Assembly: GCA_028565635.1 (NCBI GenBank)
Contig: JAOXYB010044603.1
Coordinates: forward strand, 1-12,499
Direction: 5' to 3'
Source: Phoronis ovalis
Lineage: Eukaryota; Phoronida; Phoronidae
Length of the DNA: 12,499 nucleotides
Part shown: positions 8,251-12,499 of the stretch, one piece after another
Numbering within the stretch: position 1 is the stretch's first letter
How the letters are laid out: each line of letters begins with the position of its first letter
Made by a program: the position numbers and the translations under genes
Notes under the pieces: model-generated
Databases searched by the model: none
Seen by the model: the letters and a program-made list of their open reading frames with translations, nothing else
What the model was told of the DNA's origin: nothing

Positions 8251-8923
8251 CTCGCGGTCTTATATCTTCCATTCGGATATGTGAACATAACGCAAAATTA
8301 AAAAAAATCATAGGCTACTTAAATCGAATTACACTACAAATACTTTTAAATTACAAAACGAGCTGTACTACAAATTGTACCAACTAATGATACATTTAAG
8401 TGATTTATCAGAAAAAATCGTCTCTGCAGTCAGAATCGGATTTTTCGTTGGTTGCTTTGATTAAATACATGATTTAGATATCTACACGACTATCTGTTTC
8501 GGTTTTATGTGTCAACATATATTGCGTATATTGTACTGTATAGCATTTTTCAGCTAGGAAGATGTCTGTAGAACTTAATTATATAGTAAAGGAAATGGCG
8601 GACTTGATTACATGTGTGTAAAATGAAAATAAAGAAAGAACTACCCTCCAATGTAAAATCTTCAAAGCAGTATATGATTAACATATTTAAATAAATGGCA
8701 GTTGCTAGAATTGATAACTATTTTAAATTATAATGAAGAGTATCGTTTTCTAAGTGAATATGGTTTAAACAATGTTTAAATAATGAAGTTATATGAAAAC
8801 GTCGCGCTTAGCGCGCTTAGTTAAATATATTCTGAAATATGTAAAATTTTAAAAATTAAACAATACAGCATATGTGCATCGCATATAGAATATCTCATTC
8901 ACATGGTCAAACTATTGACTTAC

Positions 8924-8959
8924 TGTTGCTTGCAATGGTTGAAGAGAACTGGATCCACC
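8924..8959 (-). CDS. 36-nt micro-exon, linker-like GGSSSLQPLQAT
   Basis: The acceptor AAACATTTGTAG and a strong donor GTAAGTCA bound twelve codons. The acceptor resembles those of the repeat exons (CATTTGTAG), and the composition (G, S, P, Q, A, T) is that of a flexible linker like the repeats. Phase 0 fits the chain, although other frames are also open. Confidence 0.55.
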
Positions 8960-9298
8960 CTACAAATGTTTCAAACATTGCATTTGAATTAATTAATGAA
9001 AGGTAACTCAGTGCTGCTCGTCCTAAATGTTGAAAGGCTGTACACGTGTATTATAAACGTGTTACTGCTTTAAAAAAGGGTCTTGCATATCACCCATATG
9101 CTAGCAAAAATAAATATGTTAAATTAAGTGATTTTGCCTTCATAAACCATGAGCTTCAATAAGCAAACGGCTGTAATGCCAAAAATAAGCGGCAAGTCTT
9201 CCGCCATAGATAAATACGCAATGAAAAGCTTCACGTACAAGTGTGCCTAGTTGGTGCTACGTTATTTAATTCTAATACATTTACATGTACATACTTAC

Positions 9299-9334
9299 CT
9301 TAGTAGCTAACATAAAATCCAGAACTCTTACTCC
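9299..9334 (-). CDS. 36-nt micro-exon, GVRVLDFMLATK
   Basis: The acceptor ATGGATGTTTAG follows a TTATCTTCTTTAT tract, and the donor AAG/GTAAGTAT is near consensus. Phase 0 is the only open frame: both other frames hit stops. It encodes a hydrophobic twelve-residue block. Confidence 0.6.
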
Positions 9335-9620
9335 CTAAACATCCATAAAGAAGATAATATCAAAATTGTTTTAGTACAACACATTTAGTGACAAGTCATC
9401 TATTGAACGATGTTTCAATACGGCAAAGTTAGCCTAGCTGTTCCACCGAACATATTTACAAGCCTGTTGGTATATTTTAAATGAAACCGAACACGACGCC
9501 TTTTCAAACTTTCGATATATTTATTACAATTTAATAGCGTTCGACGAAAATATCAAACTCGTTTCTTAGCACAAATGGCACACTTGCAAGAACATTTAAC
9601 CCCGCTTTGTCATTCCTCAC

Positions 9621-9660
9621 CCAAAATGCCCAACATACAGGACGGCGTAGTATTTTACAG
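9621..9660 (-). CDS. Possible 40-nt cassette exon
   Basis: A good acceptor (CATTCTTTGTTTAG) and donor (GTGAGGAA) bound 40 nt. In phase 0 it meets TAA at the second codon, and its length is not a multiple of three, so including it in the chain as modelled would truncate or shift the protein. It may be a decoy, a regulated poison exon, or part of another transcript. Confidence 0.22.
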
Positions 9661-9927
9661 CTAAACAAAGAATGATTTTCAGGTGTTGGTATGCATTCGG
9701 ACAAATGTACATTACAGTCATATTGTCAATTGTACGGTATGGCTTACCGATTCACAAAAGCTGTATGGATAGCAATCGTTTGTATAGTAAATGAGTCACC
9801 ACGAGCAGTGACAGAACAAAGTGTAGTCATATTTCAGGTAAATGTTATTCACTAAAAACCAATAACCACCGTTATAGAATTTTTTCGTTAGCTGTAACCG
9901 GTACCGTATATTACTCAATACACTTCA

Positions 9928-10575
9928 CAAGTAACTTAAGGCAGGTGTTTGCCACGTTTTGCCACGGGTGGCGCTGCGAAACTGTTTTTTCGATATTTCT
10001 AAATAAATAACAATGTTATATTTCTCATTTTAATGTATGTTTGTTAAGAATGTTATGACCTTTAACGTGACACTCAGCGCTTTTGGCCAAATGATCACGT
10101 ATGCGCTTACCTGTACTAAAAATTACACCTACTTCAACTAAGTTTCCGCACGTTCAATGATACAAGTGATCTATTTTTTTGGTAAAATTAGTTACTGTGT
10201 TTATTCAAGATGATTACTGGACTATGGCACATTTCGTTTCTTGTTTCCGTTTGAAGTTATAATTTTTTTTCCATATAACTATGTAAAATCCGCCATTTTT
10301 CGCTTGAAAATATGTAATTTCTAAAAAACACCAATTTGTGTGCCATATGTGCAAAAGTAAGTTATTGTTTACATGATCTAATAAAACAACTTTCCATAAT
10401 TTCTAAAATGAAACCAACGTGCGGAACTTAAATTTTGTCGCTCCTACTTCATCGCCAGCAACAGTCCTGTGGAGATGAGCAAACGACGTTTAGTACCACG
10501 TGCATATGTCGATAGCGGAGATAATTCTGAATTAATGCGTCTGGAAATAAATTTTAACCTGCCTTAAGTTACTTG
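9928..10575. mobile_element. 648-bp inverted-repeat element
   Basis: Perfect 19-bp terminal inverted repeats CAAGTAACTTAAGGCAGGT lie at 9928-9946 and, inverted, at 10557-10575. A second internal inverted pair sits near 10145 (CCGCACGTT) and 10417 (AACGTGCGG). The ends contain TTAA followed by GGCAGGT, so an alternative reading is a TTAA-targeting element inserted into a palindromic site. No other target duplication is visible. It lies in an intron of the minus-strand gene and includes the short ORF at 10475-10567. Confidence 0.65.
10475..10567 (+). CDS. Short ORF inside the inverted-repeat element, unknown product
   Basis: The ATG at 10475 opens a 30-codon frame that begins MSKRRLVPRAYVDSGDNS and ends at TAA 10565-10567, within the right terminal repeat. 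The frame stays open upstream of the ATG for about another 20 codons. Composition is protein-like (basic start, mixed polar middle, hydrophobic end). It could be the remnant N-terminus of a transposase, a captured exon or chance. No family recognised. Confidence 0.25.
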   Translation: MSKRRLVPRAYVDSGDNSELMRLEINFNLP

Positions 10576-10618
10576 CGATTTTGTTAGAATACTTGGTTCT
10601 AAATGCATGGACACTCAC

Positions 10619-10690
10619 TCTGCAAGATTCATCCCGCTCCGTGAATTGAGAATCAGGTATTATCATAGCGCGGATATCGCGCCGCTCGTC
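10619..10690 (-). CDS. 72-nt exon, charged segment
   Basis: The acceptor TTTGTTTCTGCTCCAG is strong and the donor GTGAGTGT follows AGA. Phase 0 is the only open frame and gives 24 codons: DERRDIRAMIIPDSQF, then TERDESCR. It is strongly charged with one cysteine. This is the first well-supported exon after the repeat array. Confidence 0.65.
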
Positions 10691-10871
10691 CTGGAGCAGA
10701 AACAAATTATATGGTTTTCATTTCGATACAGAAAAAAAAAATGTCATAATATATCCTAATGCACTGAAAAAACTACTTGGAACGAGTGTTTTAAGGATAC
10801 TCAATCACCAGGCTTTCTGCATAACTTTAAAGCGTTAGCTACAGTAGTACGTCACATTTTGCTAGATTTAC

Positions 10872-10907
10872 CGCATTGTTTTTGAAAGTAAGTGCCATAA
10901 GATACAT
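10872..10907 (-). CDS. Possible 36-nt micro-exon, MYLMALTFKNNA
   Basis: The acceptor CCAAATTCCAG and the donor GCG/GTAAATCT (the same GCG ending as most repeat exons) bound twelve codons in phase 0. All frames are open, so frame gives no support. Its position between the repeats and the 72-nt exon and its 3n length fit the model. Confidence 0.35.
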
Positions 10908-11201
10908 CTGGAATTTGGATTTCCAAATATCAGCTCGGATCTTGGACAAAAAGGGATCCATTATAAATGTTTCAATATAGAATTCTTAAAGTTTAATAAC
11001 ACCAACACATTCTCACTCACAATTGTTGAACATTTGTTCAAATCGTTTCAATAGGATGAATAATGCATTAAATACTTAAATCGCCTGTCAAGGACAGTTT
11101 GCCGTGACACTAACGCATACCTTTCAAACTTCACTTTGTTTAAAGGAGCCGGAATTACCGACATTCAAACATGAAATAATGTAGATAATATATACACTTA
11201 C

Positions 11202-11243
11202 TGCCGAAACTTGTGGTCTAGCAGGTGGCTGAATACCTGGGCT
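11202..11243 (-). CDS. Repeat exon 1 (most 3' copy)
   Basis: Acceptor TTTGTAG, donor GTAAGT. Phase 0 encodes SPGIQPPARPQVSA. It is the only copy with a second proline at position 6. Confidence 0.72.
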
Positions 11244-11379
11244 CTACAAATGATACATTTAAGTCACATACGGTTTTACATTGTAGTTCAACATCTTATC
11301 ATTATTTTGATGAATTTTAATTTTAAATATTTAAATAAAAGAAACGCAAAAAGATTCTATGGATAATATATACACTTAC

Positions 11380-11421
11380 CGCCGAAGCTTGTGGTCTGGC
11401 AGGTGACTGAATACCTGGGCT
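11380..11421 (-). CDS. Repeat exon 2
   Basis: Acceptor CTTGTAG, donor GTAAGT. It encodes SPGIQSPARPQASA, close to the consensus of the array. Confidence 0.75.
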
Positions 11422-11557
11422 CTACAAGTGAAACATTTAACTCACATAAAACTTTACATTATAGTTCAACGTCATAGCATTATTTTGATGAATTTTAATC
11501 TTGAATGTGTAAAGTAAAGAAACCCCAAAGGATTCTATGGATAATATATACACTTAC

Positions 11558-11599
11558 CGCCGAAACTTGTGGTCTAGCAGGTAACTGAATACCTGGTCT
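11558..11599 (-). CDS. Repeat exon 3
   Basis: Acceptor CTTGTAG, donor GTAAGT. It encodes RPGIQLPARPQVSA, with a leucine at position 6. The frame starting with two leftover bases contains a TAG here and in copy 1, which excludes that phase for the array. Confidence 0.75.
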
Positions 11600-11739
11600 C
11601 TACAAGTGATACATTTAACTCACATATTAAAGGTACTATATTTTATTTCAACATCATAACGTTATTTTGATGAATTTTAATCTTGAATTTATAAAGTAAA
11701 GACACGCAAAAGGATTATATGGATAATATATACATATAC

Positions 11740-11781
11740 CGCCGAAGTTTGTGGTATGGCAGGTGACTGAATACCTGGTCT
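11740..11781 (-). CDS. Repeat exon 4
   Basis: It encodes RPGIQSPAIPQTSA. Its donor is GTATAT rather than GTAAGT, a weaker site, so this copy may be skipped more often. Spacing to copy 3 is 182 instead of 178 bp. Confidence 0.68.
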
Positions 11782-11917
11782 CTACAAGTGATATATTTAA
11801 CTCACATAAGGTTTTACATTGTAGTTCAACATCATAGCATTATCTTGATGAATTTTAATGTTGAATGTATAAAGTAAAGAAACGCAAAAGGATTATATGG
11901 ATAATATATACACTTAC

Positions 11918-11959
11918 TGCCGAAACTTGTGGTCTAGCAGGTGACTGGATACCTGGACT
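11918..11959 (-). CDS. Repeat exon 5
   Basis: Acceptor TTTGTAG, donor GTAAGT. It encodes SPGIQSPARPQVSA, the same peptide as copy 7 with a synonymous ATC in place of ATT. Confidence 0.75.
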
Positions 11960-12095
11960 CTACAAATGATACATTTAACTGACGTAAGGTACTACATTAT
12001 AGTTCAACAGCATAGCATTAGTTTGATGAATTTTAATATTGAAAGTATAAAGTAAAAAAACGCAAAAGGATTCTATGGATAATATATACACTTAC

Positions 12096-12137
12096 CGCCG
12101 AAGCTTGTGGTATGGCAGGTGACTGAATACCTGGTCT
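12096..12137 (-). CDS. Repeat exon 6
   Basis: Acceptor CTTGTAG, donor GTAAGT. It encodes RPGIQSPAIPQASA and shares the R-to-I change at position 9 with copy 4, two units away. Confidence 0.75.
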
Positions 12138-12273
12138 CTACAAGTGATATATTTCACTCTCATAAGGTTTTACATTGTAGTTCAACATCATAGCATTACT
12201 TTGATGAATTTTAATGTTGAATGTATAAAGTAAAGAAACGCAAAAGGATTCTATGGATACTATATATGCTTAC

Positions 12274-12315
12274 AGCCGAAACTTGTGGTCTAGCAGGTGA
12301 CTGAATACCTGGACT
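12274..12315 (-). CDS. Repeat exon 7
   Basis: Acceptor TTTGTAG, donor GTAAGC. It encodes SPGIQSPARPQVSA. Confidence 0.75.
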
Positions 12316-12451
12316 CTACAAATGATACATTTAACTCACATAAGGTACTACATTATAGTTCAACATCATAGCATTATTTTGATGAATTTTAATATTGAAT
12401 GCATAGAGTAAAGAAACGCAAAATGATTCTATGGATACTATATACACTTAC

Positions 12452-12493
12452 CGCCGAAGCTTGTGGTCTGACAGGTGACTGAATACCTGATCT
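12452..12493 (-). CDS. Repeat exon 8 (last visible copy)
   Basis: Acceptor CTTGTAG at the very edge of the window, donor GTAAGT. It encodes RSGIQSPVRPQASA, the most diverged of the eight, lacking the first proline. Confidence 0.72.
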
Positions 12494-12499
12494 CTACAA

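Larger units (their letters stand above)
3697..12493 (-). other. Intron-rich minus-strand gene with tandem 14-residue repeat exons (3' part)
   Basis: Gene model assembled by eye from splice signals and phase. In transcript order it has eight 42-nt repeat exons (12493 down to 11202), possibly 10907-10872, then 10690-10619, 9334-9299, 8959-8924, possibly 8250-8233, then 8092-8042, 7333-7301, 7010-6984, 6767-6635 and 3913-3702, with AATAAA at 3702-3697. All exons before the last two are multiples of three. In four of them (10619, 9299, 6984 and 6635) phase 0 is the only open frame, and the 6767-6635 exon ends in phase 1, matching the only open frame of the terminal exon. The 5' end lies outside the window. 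The product would be a proline-rich repetitive region followed by a charged C-terminal part. No family recognised. Confidence 0.65.
11184..12499 (-). repeat. 178-bp tandem array, one small exon per unit
   Basis: Eight units are visible, and the array continues past the window edge. Exon-to-exon spacing is 178, 178, 182, 178, 178, 178 and 178 bp. Each unit has a 42-bp exon plus about 136 bp of intron; the introns are about as conserved as the exons. Odd and even copies resemble each other more than their neighbours: GTTTCG versus GCTTCG in the exon, and GGTACTACATTATAG versus GGTTTTACATTGTAG in the intron for later copies. This indicates a two-unit higher-order repeat. Left of 11184 the similarity stops abruptly. 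Confidence 0.95.

Noticed and set aside
8398-8427. 30-nt block after CTGACTGCAG reading RRFFLINHLN
   Set aside because: The donor GTATCA is weak and ten open codons are common by chance.
9130-9210. 26-residue minus-strand ORF beginning MAEDLPLIFG
   Set aside because: Short, no splice or start context, and it lies in an intron of the same strand; likely chance.
9748-9760. 13-nt block between TACAG and GTAAGC
   Set aside because: It has a stop (TGA) in phase 0 and is not a multiple of three; too short to support without reads.
10100-10130. Five-base exon TACAG between TTTTTAG and GTAAGC
   Set aside because: It lies inside the inverted-repeat element and is too short to claim, although it would restore the frame if joined to the 40-nt block at 9621-9660.
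11202-12493. Reading the repeat exons in phase 1 (peptides like AQVFSHLPDHKLR)
   Set aside because: This frame is also open, but the downstream exons at 10619, 9299, 6984 and 6635 are open only in phase 0 and all intervening exons are 3n, so phase 0 is required if they are one transcript.
11184-12499. CRISPR array or plain satellite
   Set aside because: Units are 178 bp with no short repeat and unique spacer pattern, and each holds an exon with both splice sites, so a tandem-exon array explains it better.

Overview
The window looks like AT-rich nuclear DNA from a metazoan, plausibly a marine invertebrate such as a mollusc (a weak inference). There are no long open reading frames, operons or ribosome binding sites. 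What it holds is short open blocks bounded by GT/AG splice signals, poly(A) signals, a Tc1/mariner-type transposon and several small inverted-repeat elements. I recognise no gene by name.

The main content is one intron-rich gene on the minus strand. It enters from beyond position 12499 and ends at a poly(A) signal near 3697. Its upstream part (12493 to 11202) is a tandem array of 178-bp units. Each unit carries one 42-nt exon encoding a 14-residue proline/serine/alanine-rich repeat of the type SPGIQSPARPQASA, with a full acceptor and donor, separated by nearly identical introns of about 136 nt. Eight copies are visible and the array runs off the window. Downstream, a chain of very small exons (72, 36, 36, 51, 33 and 27 nt, perhaps also 36 and 18 nt) leads to a 133-nt exon and a 212-nt terminal exon. 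In several of these only phase 0 is open, and the phases join cleanly. The C-terminal part is charged, contains several cysteines and is unrecognised.

The last intron (3914-6634) hosts a degenerate Tc1/mariner-superfamily element (4157-6144). A second, non-autonomous TTAA-type element (5468-6126) has landed inside its right terminal inverted repeat. Another inverted-repeat element (9928-10575) lies in an upstream intron.

The left part (1-3600) is gene-poor. It has a possible last exon of a plus-strand gene (468-527) with a poly(A) signal at 599, an unexplained open stretch (224-358), and two neighbouring copies of a small inverted-repeat element (2109-2360 and 2516-2711). It also has a 40-bp tandem repeat directly upstream of a TATA box and initiator pair (3381-3533), possibly part of a solo LTR. 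If the 468-527 exon is real, the two genes converge tail to tail. All gene models here come from splice-site reading by eye and need transcript evidence.
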